Source of the DNA: Oceanicella sp. SM1341
GTDB lineage: Bacteria; Pseudomonadota; Alphaproteobacteria; Rhodobacterales; Rhodobacteraceae
Length of the DNA: 64,000 bases
Reading direction: 5' to 3'
NCBI RefSeq assembly: GCF_003448965.1
Contig: NZ_QRGC01000001.1
Span: 124,001-188,000 of the forward strand
Part shown: piece after piece, positions 27,636 to 39,640 of the stretch
Position numbering within the stretch: the stretch's first letter is position 1
Layout of the letters: every line of letters starts with the position of its first letter
Notes under the pieces: model-generated
Seen by the model: the letters and a program-made list of their open reading frames with translations, nothing else
What the model was told of the DNA's origin: nothing
The model's database searches: none
Translations under genes and position numbers: made by a program

Positions 27636-29277
27636 AGAGCGCCTCCTTGAACGGGGCCATTCCGACCCGACGGTAGGTCTGCAGGAAGGTCTCGCGCGGC
27701 TCGCGCAGGCCGAGATAGGTCTCGACCAGCGTCTCGATCACGCCGGGCACCTGGTCGTAGGAGAAACCGGGGCCGGTGCGCTCGCCGAGGCTCGCGTCAT
27801 TGGCGGGGTCGCCGCCAAGGGTGATCTGGTAGCTCTCCACCCCGGCCTTGTCGAGGCCCAGGATGCCGATGTGGCCCACGTGGTGGTGGCCGCAGGCGTT
27901 GATGCAGCCGGAGATCTTGATGGCGAGCGGCCCGATATCGGCCATGCGGGCCGGGTCGGAGAAGCGCTTCGAGATCTCCTGCGCCACGGGGATGGAGCGG
28001 GCAGTGGCCAGCGCGCAGTAGTCGAGCCCCGGGCAGGCGATGATGTCGGTCACCAGCCCCTTGTTCGGCGCGTCCAGGCCCTGGCTTTTCAGCAGGGTCC
28101 AGAGGGCGAAGAGCTCGTCCTTCTTCACGTTGGGCAGCACCACGTTCTGCTCGTGGGTGATGCGCAGCTCGTCCATCGAATACTGCTCGGCGGCCTCGGC
28201 CAGCACGCGCAGCTGCTCGGAGGTGGCATCGCCCGGCGCGCCGCCCACCGGCTTCAAGGACACGGTGACCGCCATGAAGCCGGGCACGCGATGCGCGAAA
28301 CCGTTCTGCTCCACCCAATGGGCGAAATCCGGGTGTGCCTTCAGCGCGCGCTCGAAGATGGCGCTCTGCTCGGGCAGCTCCGGGTAGGCGGGCGGGGCGA
28401 ACTGCTCGGCGATGCGGGCAAACTCCGCCATGTCGGCCGCGGTGTTCGAGCGGTCGATGCGGGCGTACTCGGCCTCCACGTGCTCGCGGTAGGTGTCGAT
28501 GCCCAGCTCGTGCACCAGGATCTTGATGCGGGCCTTGTACTTGTTGTCGCGCCGGCCGTGCATGTTGTACACGCGCAGGCAGGCCTCGAGGTAGGGCAGC
28601 AGTTCCTCGCGCGGCAGGAAGGCGCGCAGCTCCTTGCCGATCATCGGCGTGCGGCCCAGGCCGCCGCCCACGAGGATGCGGTAGCCGGTCTCGCCGGCCT
28701 CGTTCTTCACGATCTCGATGCCGATGTCATGCACGCGGATGGCGGCACGGTCGCTCGAGGCGCCGGTGACGGCGATCTTGAACTTGCGGCCCAGGAAGGT
28801 GAATTCCGGGTGCAGCGACGACCACTGGCGGATGAGCTCGCAGGTGGCGCGCGGGTCCTCGATCTCGTCGGTGGCCACACCGGAGAACGGGTCGGACGTG
28901 GTGTTGCGGATGCAGTTGCCCGAGGTCTGGATGGCGTGCATGCCGACATCGGCCAGCGCGTCAAGGATATCGGGGATATCCTTGAGCTTGGGCCAGTTGA
29001 ACTGGATGTTCTGGCGGGTGGTGAAATGGCCGTAGCCACGGTCCCATTTCTCGGCGATGGTGCCGAGCATGCGCATCTGCCTGCCGTTCATCGAGCCATA
29101 GGGGATGGCGATGCGCAGCATGTAGGCGTGCAGCTGCAGGTAGAGGCCGTTCATCAGCCGCAGGGGCCGGAACTCCTCCTCCGTCAGGCTGCCGTCGAGG
29201 CGGCGGGCGACCTGGTCGCGGAACTGGGCGACACGCTCACGAACGAAGCGTTCGTCGAATTCGTCATAGCTGTACAT
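27619..29277 (-). CDS. cysI: siroheme sulfite (nitrite/sulfite) reductase
   Basis: Six-electron reductase of sulfite to sulfide, 552 residues, with siroheme plus [4Fe-4S]. The cluster cysteines are in IIACPGLDYCALA and ISGCINACGHHHVGHIGILG. The substrate-side basic motif HFTTRQNIQFNWPKL and the duplicated ferredoxin-like half-domain are present. The ATG at 29277 starts MYSYDEFDERFV, the normal N-terminus; longer upstream frame is filler. The product's sulfide can feed MetZ, encoded at 4.4 kb. The siroheme-synthesis gene cysG that often heads this operon in relatives is not present here. Confidence 0.94.
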   Translation of the reverse strand: MYSYDEFDERFVRERVAQFRDQVARRLDGSLTEEEFRPLRLMNGLYLQLHAYMLRIAIPYGSMNGRQMRMLGTIAEKWDRGYGHFTTRQNIQFNWPKLKDIPDILDALADVGMHAIQTSGNCIRNTTSDPFSGVATDEIEDPRATCELIRQWSSLHPEFTFLGRKFKIAVTGASSDRAAIRVHDIGIEIVKNEAGETGYRILVGGGLGRTPMIGKELRAFLPREELLPYLEACLRVYNMHGRRDNKYKARIKILVHELGIDTYREHVEAEYARIDRSNTAADMAEFARIAEQFAPPAYPELPEQSAIFERALKAHPDFAHWVEQNGFAHRVPGFMAVTVSLKPVGGAPGDATSEQLRVLAEAAEQYSMDELRITHEQNVVLPNVKKDELFALWTLLKSQGLDAPNKGLVTDIIACPGLDYCALATARSIPVAQEISKRFSDPARMADIGPLAIKISGCINACGHHHVGHIGILGLDKAGVESYQITLGGDPANDASLGERTGPGFSYDQVPGVIETLVETYLGLREPRETFLQTYRRVGMAPFKEALYADAA

Positions 29278-29285
29278 GGCTGGCC

Positions 29286-29600
29286 TCAGGCGGCTTCGCT
29301 GACCTTGGAGGTCGGCAGGTAATCGAAGGTCGGGCGGCGTTCGGCGCGGATCTGTTCGCGCCGCAGGGTGGGGAAGGGCGCGCCGTCGCGCATCTCCACT
29401 TCCACGCGCACGATGCCCACGGTACAGGCCGCGTGCTCCGGCGTGTTCAGCGCGGCTTCGGCAGCCTCGGCGGCCTCGGGTGTGTCGAAGACTTCGGCGT
29501 CGGACACGTCGCGGCTCCAGACCGCTCCGGTCCACCAGACGACATCGCCCTCCACGAGGTCGTTCGCGGTGAGGACAACGGGGCGGAATGCACGGGCCAT
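29286..29600 (-). CDS. DUF2849 protein
   Basis: 104-residue protein of the DUF2849 family, the usual first small gene before the sulfite reductase in alphaproteobacteria. Seen: FRPVVLTANDLVEGDVVWWT, SRDVSDAEVFDTPEAAEAAE and a C-terminal TFDYLPTSKVSEAA. No known activity. The start is taken at ATG 29600, with AGGAGGTC upstream, rather than the frame's first ATG at 29666, which overlaps a palindrome likely to be regulatory. It is 8 nt from cysI and so the first gene of the operon. Confidence 0.88.
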   Translation of the reverse strand: MARAFRPVVLTANDLVEGDVVWWTGAVWSRDVSDAEVFDTPEAAEAAEAALNTPEHAACTVGIVRVEVEMRDGAPFPTLRREQIRAERRPTFDYLPTSKVSEAA

Positions 29601-29654
29601 GGCGGGACCTCCTGCCTGTCGGTGCGCGGAATCGTCCCGCACCCTGGGTGACTG

Positions 29655-29667
29655 ATTGCATTGCAAT
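29655..29667. promoter_or_regulatory. palindrome in the cys operon / folP divergent gap
   Basis: Perfect 13-bp palindrome ATTGCA-T-TGCAAT in an AT-rich patch of otherwise GC-rich DNA, 54 bp upstream of the DUF2849 start and 140 bp upstream of folP. It is a candidate operator for the sulfite-reduction operon. The cognate regulator is unknown. Confidence 0.5.
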
Positions 29668-29807
29668 ATGGAGGAAGCCGCCGTGGATTACAATAATTCA
29701 CACAGCGAAAAACTCTCACGAAAGATTACACGCATGTGGGTGTGAAATAGGGTGCAACGTTAATTGGATTGAAGCCGGCCCCCGGCTTCTTTACCAGCCT
29801 CAATACC

Positions 29808-30808
29808 ATGACAGACACCCGACATACCCTGCGCCCGCTGGTCTGCGACCCGGCGACCCCCGGGGCACTGCCGCTGGCCGGCGGGCCGTTGTGCTTTGCC
29901 CATGTCGAGACGGCGGATGGCGTGGTGGCGGCCTCGGCGCTTGATGCCGCCGGGCGCGCCGCACTCAGCGCGCCGCGGCCGGCGCTCTGCGGGCTCGACC
30001 TGCGTCGCCCCCGGGTGATGGGCATTCTCAACGTCACGCCCGACAGTTTCTCCGACGGCGGTCAGAATTACGGCACCGCGCGTGCGCTGGCGCGCGCGCA
30101 GGAGATGGTGTCGGCAGGGGTCGACATGATCGACATCGGCGGCGAGTCGACCCGCCCCGGCTCCGTCACGGTGCCGGACGCCGAGGAGATCGCCCGCGTG
30201 GTGCCCGCGATCGAGGCGATCCGCGCCGCCGGCATCACAATGCCGATCTCGGTCGACACCCGCAAGCCCGCCGTCTTCCGCGCCGCCCATGCCGCGGGGG
30301 CGGATCTCTGGAACGACGTGACCGCGCTCACCTGGGCCCCCGGGAGCCTCGAGACCGCCGCCGCCCTCGACGCCCCGGTGTGCCTGATGCATTTCCGCGG
30401 CACGCCCGAGACGATGACCGGCCTCACCGATTACGATGACGTGCTCGGCGAGGTGGTGGACTGGCTGGGCACCCGCGCCGAGGCCTGCCGCGCCGCCGGC
30501 ATCCGCCGCGAGAACATCCTGCTCGACCCCGGCATCGGCTTTGCCAAGACCGCGGCACAGAACCTCACCCTCATCCGCGGCCTCGCCGCCTTCCACGCGC
30601 TCGGCTACCCGCTGCTGCTGGGCGTGTCGCGCAAGCGTTTCATCGGCAGCATCGGCCGCGCGGAGCGGGCGGAGGAGCGCTTCCCCGGCTCCATCGCCGC
30701 CGGGCTTGCCGGGCTCGGGCAGGGCGCCCAGATCCTGCGCGTGCATGACGTGGAAGCCACCATCCAGGCCCTGCGCCTCTGGCGCGCCAGCACCTTGGGA
30801 GAGACAGA

Positions 30809-30812
<4 letters not shown>
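29808..30812 (+). CDS. folP: dihydropteroate synthase
   Basis: Condenses para-aminobenzoate with hydroxymethyl-dihydropterin diphosphate in folate synthesis; 334 residues, TIM barrel. Seen: [71 protein letters not shown] and [14 protein letters not shown]. An N-terminal extension of about 65 residues before the first core strand is normal in Rhodobacterales. ATG 29808 is preferred over the TTG at 29769, although neither has a strong ribosome-binding site. The stop overlaps the glmM start (ATGA). Confidence 0.95.
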
Positions 30813-32149
<1,337 letters not shown>

Positions 32150-32152
32150 GCC

Positions 32153-33061
32153 TCAGCGTTTCGGCTTCGCCCGCCGCAGCCGGGTGATGCCGAGCCCGCC
32201 AAGGATCAGCACCAGCCCCGCGGCCTCGGCCCAGCCCAGCCGCTCGCCCAGGAACAGCCAGCCCAGCACCAGCGCCCAGAGCGGCAGCAGGAAGCTGGTG
32301 GAAGAGGCGAACACCGCCCCCGAGCGCCGGATGAGCACGAAGCGCAGCACCTGCGCCGCCCCGGTCTGCGCCAGCCCCAGCACGCAGACGGCGATGAGCG
32401 CGGGTGCCGGCGGCACGCCCTGCGGCAGATGCGCGAGGGTGAGCGGCAGGTACATCACCGCCGAGGCGACGAGTGCCGCCGCCGTGGCCTGCAGCGGGTG
32501 GTAGCCGGGCATGAAGCGCACGGTCATCGAGCCGAGGGCAAAGCCGAGGCCGGAGGCCGCGCAGGCCAGCGCATGCCACAGCGAGGCCCCGCCGGAGGCA
32601 TCGCGCAGAACCAGCAGCCCCACGCCGAGAAAGCCGGTGAGAAACCCCGCCACCCGCAGCCCGGTCATCCGCTCGTCGCCCGCGAGATGGCTCAGCAGCA
32701 GCACGAAGAGCGGCGAGGCGGTGATGAACAGCGCCACCACACCGCTCGGCACCTCCTGCTGGCCCCAGGTGTAGAGCGAGAAGGGCAGCGCGAGGGCGAG
32801 GAACCCGTAGAGGCAGGACCAGAGCCAGAAGCCCGCGCCGCGTGGAAACGGCCCCGTGACCGCCCGTGTGAGCGGCCAGGCCACGGCCGCGGCCAGCGCC
32901 AGCCGCGCGCCGGTGACGAACCAGGGGCTGAGGCTCTCCAGCGCCAGCGAGATGAACAGGAAGGACGAGCCCCAGACCACCACCAGCACCGCCATGGTGG
33001 CCCAGCTCTTCGCGTCGATCACGGTGTCGCGGCCGGCGGGCCGGGCAGGGGTGTCGGACAT
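32153..33061 (-). CDS. DMT/EamA-family transporter
   Basis: Inner-membrane drug/metabolite-superfamily permease, 302 residues with ten predicted helices in two EamA repeats. The first starts MAVLVVVWGSSFLFISLALE, the second near HALACAASGLGFALGSM. It ends with a basic cytoplasmic tail (RLRRAKPKR). The start is 7 nt after the stop of the MocR-type regulator on the same strand, so the regulator probably controls this exporter. The substrate is unknown; amino acids or related metabolites would fit a PLP-sensing regulator. Confidence 0.88.
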   Translation of the reverse strand: MSDTPARPAGRDTVIDAKSWATMAVLVVVWGSSFLFISLALESLSPWFVTGARLALAAAVAWPLTRAVTGPFPRGAGFWLWSCLYGFLALALPFSLYTWGQQEVPSGVVALFITASPLFVLLLSHLAGDERMTGLRVAGFLTGFLGVGLLVLRDASGGASLWHALACAASGLGFALGSMTVRFMPGYHPLQATAAALVASAVMYLPLTLAHLPQGVPPAPALIAVCVLGLAQTGAAQVLRFVLIRRSGAVFASSTSFLLPLWALVLGWLFLGERLGWAEAAGLVLILGGLGITRLRRAKPKR

Positions 33062-33068
33062 CCCGGGC

Positions 33069-34466
33069 TCAGGCGATCAGGTCGGGCGGCGGCTCGCGCA
33101 GCAGCGCGGCGACACGGGTGAGCGCGTGCTCCAGCCGCCGGCGGTTCGGCGGGCCGGAGAGTGCGATGCGGATCGCGGCCGGCGCCTTGTCCTCCGAGGC
33201 GGTGAACACGTCCGAGCCCGCCACCAGCACGCCGTTGCGCTCGCAGGAGGTGACGAAGGCGGTCACCCGCCAGGCCGGCGGCAGCGGGATCCAGATGAAG
33301 TTCAGGCCGCGGCGGGAGTGGAAGTTCAGCCCCTGCAGCTTCTCCGCCGCGATGTTGCGCCGGGCGTCGAGCTCGGTCCAGACCTGGTCGCGGATACGGT
33401 CGGCCTCGCCGGTGGTGATGAGGTTCTCCACCAGCCCGGCGATGAGCAGCGAGGTGGAGAGGCCGATGCCGCGCAGCGCGCGCGGCGCGTGCTGGCCGCG
33501 CCCCGGCGGGCAGCACAGGAACCCCATGCGCAGCCCCGCCGCCACGCATTTCGACAGCGAGGTCGTCACCCAGGCGCGCTCGGGGCAGAGCCGGTCGAAG
33601 CCCGGCAGCCGGCCGGGCACCGACACGCCGTAGACATCGTCCTCGATCACCTGCACGTCATGGCGGCGGGCGATCTCGGCGATGGCCTCGCGCCGGTGCA
33701 TGGGCGTGTGCACGGTGGTGGGGTTGTGCACGTTGGCCGAGAGCAGGATGGCCTGTACCGGGTGGCGCGCACAGGCCTCCTCCAGCGCCTCCGGGATCAG
33801 GCCCTCCGCGTCGCTCGGCACCGCCACCGGCCGGCCGCGGCAGCCGCGGATGGCACGGCGGAAGCCGGGGTAGGTGAGCTGCTCGGTGAGCACCACCGGG
33901 TCGCGCCCCTCCAGGATCATCTGCAGCGCGCCGAAGATGCCGTTCTGCGCGCCCTCGGTGAGCACGAGGTTCTCCACCGTGGCATTGATGCCCTGGGCCA
34001 CCAGCCAGTCGCAGGCGGCCTGCTTGCAGGGCAGCAGGTCGGTGGGCTCGGCGGCGTAGCGGATGAAGGAGATGCCCGAGGTCGCCACCTGCGCCGCGCG
34101 CTCGCCGATCACCGTGCTCTGGCCCACCTCCACCGCGCGGCTGGCGAGCAGGTCGTACATCCCGGGCGCCTCGGGCTCGGGCATGATGAGGATGCTCGAA
34201 TCGGCCTCCTCGTGGCGGGTGCCGCGCACGAAGGTGCCGCGGCCCACCGTGGCCTCCAGCAGCCCGGCGTCGGTCGCGATCTGGTAGGCGCGCGCCACCG
34301 TGCCCGGAGTTACGTTCAGGCGCCAGGCAAGGTCGCGCACCGGGGGCAGGCGGGTTCCGGGCTCCAGCGTGCCCTCGCGCACGTCATGGCGCAGGGCGTC
34401 GGCCAGGGCGCGGTATTTCGGCCCTTCGGCGCCCTGGATGTCCGGAAGCCATTTTGTATCCGTCAC
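33069..34466 (-). CDS. MocR-type GntR/aminotransferase transcriptional regulator
   Basis: 465 residues: an N-terminal GntR winged helix (about 15-85; KYRALADALRHDVREGTLEP, LAWRLNVTPGTVARAYQIA) fused to a fold-type I aminotransferase domain. Seen in the latter: VLTEGAQNGIFGALQMIL, SANVHNPTTVHTP, IEDDVYGVSVPG and the PLP lysine in WVTTSLSKCVAAGLRMGFL. MocR proteins sense PLP or an amino-acid ligand and regulate adjacent genes. The start is a GTG at 34466. It is in one unit with the EamA transporter downstream and divergent from a DUF1127 gene. The shared 99-bp gap carries direct repeats (separate entry). Confidence 0.92.
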   Translation of the reverse strand: MTDTKWLPDIQGAEGPKYRALADALRHDVREGTLEPGTRLPPVRDLAWRLNVTPGTVARAYQIATDAGLLEATVGRGTFVRGTRHEEADSSILIMPEPEAPGMYDLLASRAVEVGQSTVIGERAAQVATSGISFIRYAAEPTDLLPCKQAACDWLVAQGINATVENLVLTEGAQNGIFGALQMILEGRDPVVLTEQLTYPGFRRAIRGCRGRPVAVPSDAEGLIPEALEEACARHPVQAILLSANVHNPTTVHTPMHRREAIAEIARRHDVQVIEDDVYGVSVPGRLPGFDRLCPERAWVTTSLSKCVAAGLRMGFLCCPPGRGQHAPRALRGIGLSTSLLIAGLVENLITTGEADRIRDQVWTELDARRNIAAEKLQGLNFHSRRGLNFIWIPLPPAWRVTAFVTSCERNGVLVAGSDVFTASEDKAPAAIRIALSGPPNRRRLEHALTRVAALLREPPPDLIA

Positions 34467-34496
34467 AATATACCTCTGGCGGTGGGTGATGGCGGC

Positions 34497-34548
34497 ATTG
34501 TATCAATCATTCATCCCACAAACGGGACCCGATTGCAACATTGTACCA
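34497..34548. promoter_or_regulatory. direct repeats in the MocR / DUF1127 divergent gap
   Basis: ATTGTATCA (34497-34505) and ATTGTACCA (34540-34548) are same-orientation repeats 43 bp apart, with further AT-rich matter (TTTTGTATCC, ACAATATAC) just inside the regulator gene. MocR regulators commonly bind spaced direct repeats in the divergent promoter, so these are candidate sites for autoregulation. Confidence 0.5.
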
Positions 34549-34565
34549 TGACAAAGGAGGCAGCC

Positions 34566-34787
34566 ATGCCTTTGCAGTCTTCCGAACTCCTCGTGCTCGA
34601 CCGGCAGACCCGTCTGCCCGCGCTGGCGGATGTGCTGGTGCGATTTGCCCGACTCACTCTCATCTGGTCCCATCGTGCCCGAACCCGCCGCGCACTGTCA
34701 CAGCTCGACACCGCCCGGCTGGCCGACATCGGTCTCACCCGGGAGATGGCGCTGGACGAGGCCGCGAAGCCGTTCTGGCGGGCCTGA
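34566..34787 (+). CDS. DUF1127 small protein
   Basis: 73-residue protein whose C-terminal ~40 residues are the DUF1127 module: RTRRALSQLDTARLADIGLT followed by REMALDEAAKPFW. Such small basic proteins are known in alphaproteobacteria; some affect RNA turnover or phosphate and stress responses, but no single role is general. The ATG at 34566 follows an excellent AAAGGAGG ribosome-binding site. It is divergent from the MocR gene, and hence a plausible target of that regulator. Confidence 0.88.
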   Translation: MPLQSSELLVLDRQTRLPALADVLVRFARLTLIWSHRARTRRALSQLDTARLADIGLTREMALDEAAKPFWRA

Positions 34788-34878
34788 TCGGGGCGCCGCG
34801 ACACCGCGCGGGGCAGGGGTTTCCTATCGGAAATCCGCGTCGCTGAATTCGCGCAATGTGTCGCAATTTCCATATTGA

Positions 34879-34917
34879 CCGGCCGGGGAAGCAGGAGTAC
34901 CTCCACTCCCGGGCCGG
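34879..34917 (+). promoter_or_regulatory. serC leader stem-loop (possible serC RNA motif)
   Basis: CCGGCC (34879-34884) pairs with GGCCGG (34912-34917). A G-G mismatch and GGG/CCC follow, and an inner GGAG-TAC-CTCC hairpin (34893-34903) fills the loop. It lies 60 nt before the serC start. A conserved serC-associated RNA motif is known in alphaproteobacteria. The position fits, but I cannot verify its consensus bases here. Confidence 0.45.
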
Positions 34918-34979
34918 TTCCCGGGTTATGGGTGAGCGGGGGCAGGCTCAGGAATTTCACCCTGACGACGGAGCCGTCC

Positions 34980-36152
34980 ATGAGCCTCCCCTCGCAGCCG
35001 CAGGTCAAGCCCGCGCGCCCTGAATTCTCCTCCGGTCCCTGCGGCAAGCGCCCCGGCTGGACGCTGGAAAGCGTCGCCGCGAAGGCCTTCCTCGGCCGGT
35101 CGCACCGCGCCTCGAAGCCGAAGGCGCAGCTGAAATCCGTCATCGACCGCACCGCGAAGTTCCTCGGCGTGCCCGAGGGCTACCGCGTCGGCATCGTGCC
35201 CGCGTCCGACACCGGTGCCGTGGAGATGGCGCTGTGGTCGCTGCTTGGCCCCCGGCCGGTGGACGTGCTGGTCTGGGAAAGCTTCGGCGCCGGCTGGGCG
35301 ACCGACATCCAGAAGCAGCTCAAGCTCGATGACGTGAACGTGCTGAAGGCCGAGTACGGCGCGCTGCCCGATCTCGCCGCCGTCCGCAAGGACGCCGACG
35401 TGGTGTTCACCTGGAACGGCACCACCTCCGGCGCCCGCGTGCCGAACGCCGACTGGATCGCGGCCGACCGCGAGGGCCTCGCCATCTGCGACGCGACCTC
35501 CGCCGCCTTCGCGCAGGACCTCGACTGGGCGAAGCTCGATGTGATCACCTTCTCCTGGCAGAAGGTGATGGGCGGCGAGGGCGCGCACGGCATCCTCATC
35601 CTGTCGCCCCGCGCGGTGGAGCGGCTCGAGACCTTCACCCCCGACCGGCCGCTGCCGAAGATCTTCCGCCTCACCAAGGGCGGCAAGCTCATCGAGGGCG
35701 TGTTCAAGGGCGAGACCATCAACACCCCCTCCATGCTCTGCGTGGCCGATGCCGAGGACGCGCTCGACTGGATGGAAGAGCTCGGCCCCGCGACCATCCG
35801 CGCCCGCGCCGACGCGAATTTCGCCGCCCTCCAGGCCTGGGCCGACGGCCGTGACTGGATCGCCAACCTGGTGGAGGCGCCGCAGGCGCGCTCCAACACC
35901 TCCGTCTGCCTCAAGATCACCGATCCGGAGGTGGCCGCCCTCGACGACGCCGGCCAGCGCGCCTTCGTGAAGGAGATGGTGAGCCTGATCGAGAAGGCCG
36001 ACGCCGGCTACGACATCAACGGCTACCGCGACGCCCCCGCCGGCCTGCGCGTGTGGTGCGGCGCCACGGTGGACACCGCCGATGTCGAGGCGCTCACCGC
36101 CTGGCTCGACTGGGCCTATGAGGCCGTGAAGGCCGAACGCGCCGCCGCCTGA
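34980..36152 (+). CDS. serC: phosphoserine aminotransferase
   Basis: PLP aminotransferase that converts 3-phosphohydroxypyruvate to phosphoserine (serine and also pyridoxal synthesis); 390 residues. It is of the alphaproteobacterial subtype, starting [20 protein letters not shown]. Seen: [48 protein letters not shown] and the PLP lysine in [20 protein letters not shown]. The ATG at 34980 is the family start. Upstream in-frame codons cross the leader structure. It is followed after 101 bp by serA, so the two form a serine-synthesis unit separated by two hairpins. Confidence 0.95.
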   Translation: MSLPSQPQVKPARPEFSSGPCGKRPGWTLESVAAKAFLGRSHRASKPKAQLKSVIDRTAKFLGVPEGYRVGIVPASDTGAVEMALWSLLGPRPVDVLVWESFGAGWATDIQKQLKLDDVNVLKAEYGALPDLAAVRKDADVVFTWNGTTSGARVPNADWIAADREGLAICDATSAAFAQDLDWAKLDVITFSWQKVMGGEGAHGILILSPRAVERLETFTPDRPLPKIFRLTKGGKLIEGVFKGETINTPSMLCVADAEDALDWMEELGPATIRARADANFAALQAWADGRDWIANLVEAPQARSNTSVCLKITDPEVAALDDAGQRAFVKEMVSLIEKADAGYDINGYRDAPAGLRVWCGATVDTADVEALTAWLDWAYEAVKAERAAA

Positions 36153-36170
36153 GGCAGCCCCTCACATTCC

Positions 36171-36222
36171 GGCCGGCCCGCGGGCCGGCCTGCCGCAGAG
36201 GCCCCGGGTCATGGCCCGGGGC
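36171..36222 (+). terminator. two hairpins between serC and serA
   Basis: The first is a perfect 20-bp palindrome (36171-36190), foldable as an 8-bp GGCCGGCC stem with a 4-nt loop. The second is GCCCCGGG / CCCGGGGC (36201-36208 / 36215-36222) with a 6-nt loop. There is no T-tract, so they may attenuate or process the transcript rather than end it fully before serA. Confidence 0.5.
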
Positions 36223-36253
36223 GCCGGTTCACATCATTCCAAGGATGCCCCAG

Positions 36254-37846
36254 ATGGCCAAGGTACTCATCTCCGACAAGCTCTCGGACGCCGCCGTGCA
36301 GATCTTCCGCGACAATGGCGTGGAGGTCGACTTCCAGCCCGACCTCGGCAAGGACGCCGCCAAGCTCGCTGAAATCATTGGAAACTACGATGGTCTCGCC
36401 ATCCGCTCGGCCACCAAGGCCACCGCGGATCTGATCGCGAAGGCCGACAACCTCAAGGTCATCGGCCGCGCCGGCATCGGGGTCGACAATGTCGACATCC
36501 CCGCCGCCTCCGCCAAGGGCATCGTGGTGATGAACACGCCCTTCGGCAACTCGATCACCACCGCCGAGCACGCCATCGCGATGATGTTCGCCTGCGCGCG
36601 CCAGATCCCGGAGGCCGATGCCTCCACCCGGGCCGGCAAGTGGGAGAAGTCGAAGTTCATGGGCTCGGAGATCACCGGCAAGACCCTGGGCGTGATCGGC
36701 TGCGGCAACATCGGCTCGGTCGTGGCCTCGCGCGCCATCGGCCTGCGGATGAAGGTCATCGCCTATGACCCGTTCCTCTCCGCCGAGCGCGCCACCGAGA
36801 TGGGCGTGGAGAAGATCGAGGACGTGGAAGACCTGCTGGCCCGCGCCGATTTCGTCACCCTGCACCTGCCCAAGACCCAGACCACGGCAAACCTGCTCAA
36901 CGCCGACCGCATCGCCAAGATGAAGAAGGGCGCGCGCCTGATCAACTGCGCCCGCGGCGGGCTGGTCGACGAGGCTGCGGTCGCCGAGGCGCTGAAATCC
37001 GGCCATCTCGCCGGGGCTGCCTTCGACGTGTTCGCCGAGGAGCCGGCGAAGGACAACGTGCTGTTCTCCGCTCCCAACATCGTCTGCACCCCGCATCTCG
37101 GCGCCTCCACCTCGGAAGCACAGGAGAACGTGGCGCTGCAGGTGGCCGAGCAGATGTCGGACTACCTGATGAAGGGCGCGATCTCCAACGCGCTCAACGC
37201 GCCTTCGGTGACCGCCGAGGAAGCCCCGGTGCTCAAGCCCTGGATCACGGTGGCCGAGATGCTCGGCGGCTTCGCCGGCCAGGTGACCGAGAGCGCGATC
37301 AAGGAAATCGAGATCGAGTTCGTCGGCCGCGTGGGCCAGCTCAACCTCAAGCCGCTCACCGCGGCACTCACCGCCAACCTGCTGAAACCGCTGGTGGGTG
37401 AAGGCGGGGTGAACATGGTCTCCGCCCCGGTGGTCGCGCGCGAGCGTGGCATCAAGATCGCCGAGACCCGCAAGGACGAGCAGGGCGCCTACGGCACCTA
37501 CATGCGCCTCGTGGTCACCACCGAGAACCAGACCCGCTCGGTGGCCGGCACCATCTTCTCCGACGGCAAGCCGCGCTTCATCCAGATCAAGGGCATCGGC
37601 CTGGAGGCGGAGCTGCAGCCCACCATGCTCTACACCACCAACACCGATACGCCGGGCTACATCGGCGCGCTCGGCACCACGCTGGGCACGCTCGACGTGA
37701 ACATCGCCACCTTCGCCCTCGGCCGGTCCGAGAAGGGCGGCGAGGCGATCGCCTTCCTCGGCATCGACGGCGAACTCGACAAGGAGACGCTGGCGCGCAT
37801 CGAGGCCCTGCCGCAGGTGCGCCAGGCGAAGTTCCTGCGCTTCTGA
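36254..37846 (+). CDS. serA: D-3-phosphoglycerate dehydrogenase
   Basis: NAD-dependent first enzyme of serine synthesis, 530 residues: the long form with a catalytic/nucleotide-binding half, an intervening ASB domain and a C-terminal ACT domain. Seen: [51 protein letters not shown] (NAD loop), [14 protein letters not shown] and the catalytic His in [19 protein letters not shown]. The ACT domain (about residues 450-530) suggests serine feedback. The start is either ATG 36245 or ATG 36254; the latter is preferred because AAGGATG then sits at normal ribosome-binding distance. Confidence 0.95.
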   Translation: MAKVLISDKLSDAAVQIFRDNGVEVDFQPDLGKDAAKLAEIIGNYDGLAIRSATKATADLIAKADNLKVIGRAGIGVDNVDIPAASAKGIVVMNTPFGNSITTAEHAIAMMFACARQIPEADASTRAGKWEKSKFMGSEITGKTLGVIGCGNIGSVVASRAIGLRMKVIAYDPFLSAERATEMGVEKIEDVEDLLARADFVTLHLPKTQTTANLLNADRIAKMKKGARLINCARGGLVDEAAVAEALKSGHLAGAAFDVFAEEPAKDNVLFSAPNIVCTPHLGASTSEAQENVALQVAEQMSDYLMKGAISNALNAPSVTAEEAPVLKPWITVAEMLGGFAGQVTESAIKEIEIEFVGRVGQLNLKPLTAALTANLLKPLVGEGGVNMVSAPVVARERGIKIAETRKDEQGAYGTYMRLVVTTENQTRSVAGTIFSDGKPRFIQIKGIGLEAELQPTMLYTTNTDTPGYIGALGTTLGTLDVNIATFALGRSEKGGEAIAFLGIDGELDKETLARIEALPQVRQAKFLRF

Positions 37847-37877
37847 TCCCGGGCACCTCTGCGCCCCTCGAACCTTC

Positions 37878-37911
37878 CGCGGCCCGCCTTCTGTCCCGAA
37901 GGCGGGCCGCG
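37878..37911 (+). terminator. hairpin after serA
   Basis: 13-bp perfect stem (37878-37890 / 37899-37911) with an 8-nt loop in the 136-bp serA-purA gap. The following bases ACCATTTGG give only a short T-run. Confidence 0.65.
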
Positions 37912-37982
37912 CGACCATTTGGAGGTTTCACCCGCGCGCCCCGGGCGGTATAAGGCGGCGGTTTTTCCGGCAGGAGAGAGTC

Positions 37983-39275
<1,293 letters not shown>

Positions 39276-39276
39276 G

Positions 39277-39492
39277 ATGGCCCTGTCATGGCGCACGCGC
39301 AGACGTCTTGCCCTCCTGCTCCTGCTGGTGGGCATGCCGGCCTATGTCGTGGTGGCCGTGACGGTGATGTCGCTGCTCGACCGGCCGCACTGGGCGGTCG
39401 AGCTCGGCATCTACGTGGCGCTCGGCGTGCTCTGGGCGCTGCCGTTCCGCTTCGTCTTCAAGGGGGTCGGCCGGGAAGACCCCGACGCCTGA
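39277..39492 (+). CDS. DUF2842 small membrane protein
   Basis: 71-residue inner-membrane protein with two transmembrane helices: LALLLLLVGMPAYVVVAVTV at about 11-30 and VELGIYVALGVLWALPFRFV at about 41-60. It ends in the short charged tail KGVGREDPDA. It matches the DUF2842 pattern by length, topology and position after purA. Function unknown. Its ATG follows the purA stop by one base (TGAGATG), so it is translationally coupled to purA. Confidence 0.85.
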   Translation: MALSWRTRRRLALLLLLVGMPAYVVVAVTVMSLLDRPHWAVELGIYVALGVLWALPFRFVFKGVGREDPDA

Positions 39493-39640
39493 GCCGCGCG
39501 CGTTGCCGCAATTTCGCCCCGATCGCGCCGATGCGACTTGGCAAGTCCGCCGGCCCGGCAGCATCCTTGCGCCAGCCGACTCGGAGCCCGGCACCACGCC
39601 GGGCAGACCCGACCGCCCGCCTGCAGGAGGCACCGTCCCC

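Noticed and set aside
29601-29666. Longer start for the DUF2849 protein at 29666
   Set aside because: It would overlap the palindrome and adds 22 non-conserved residues; AGGAGGTC precedes the ATG at 29600.
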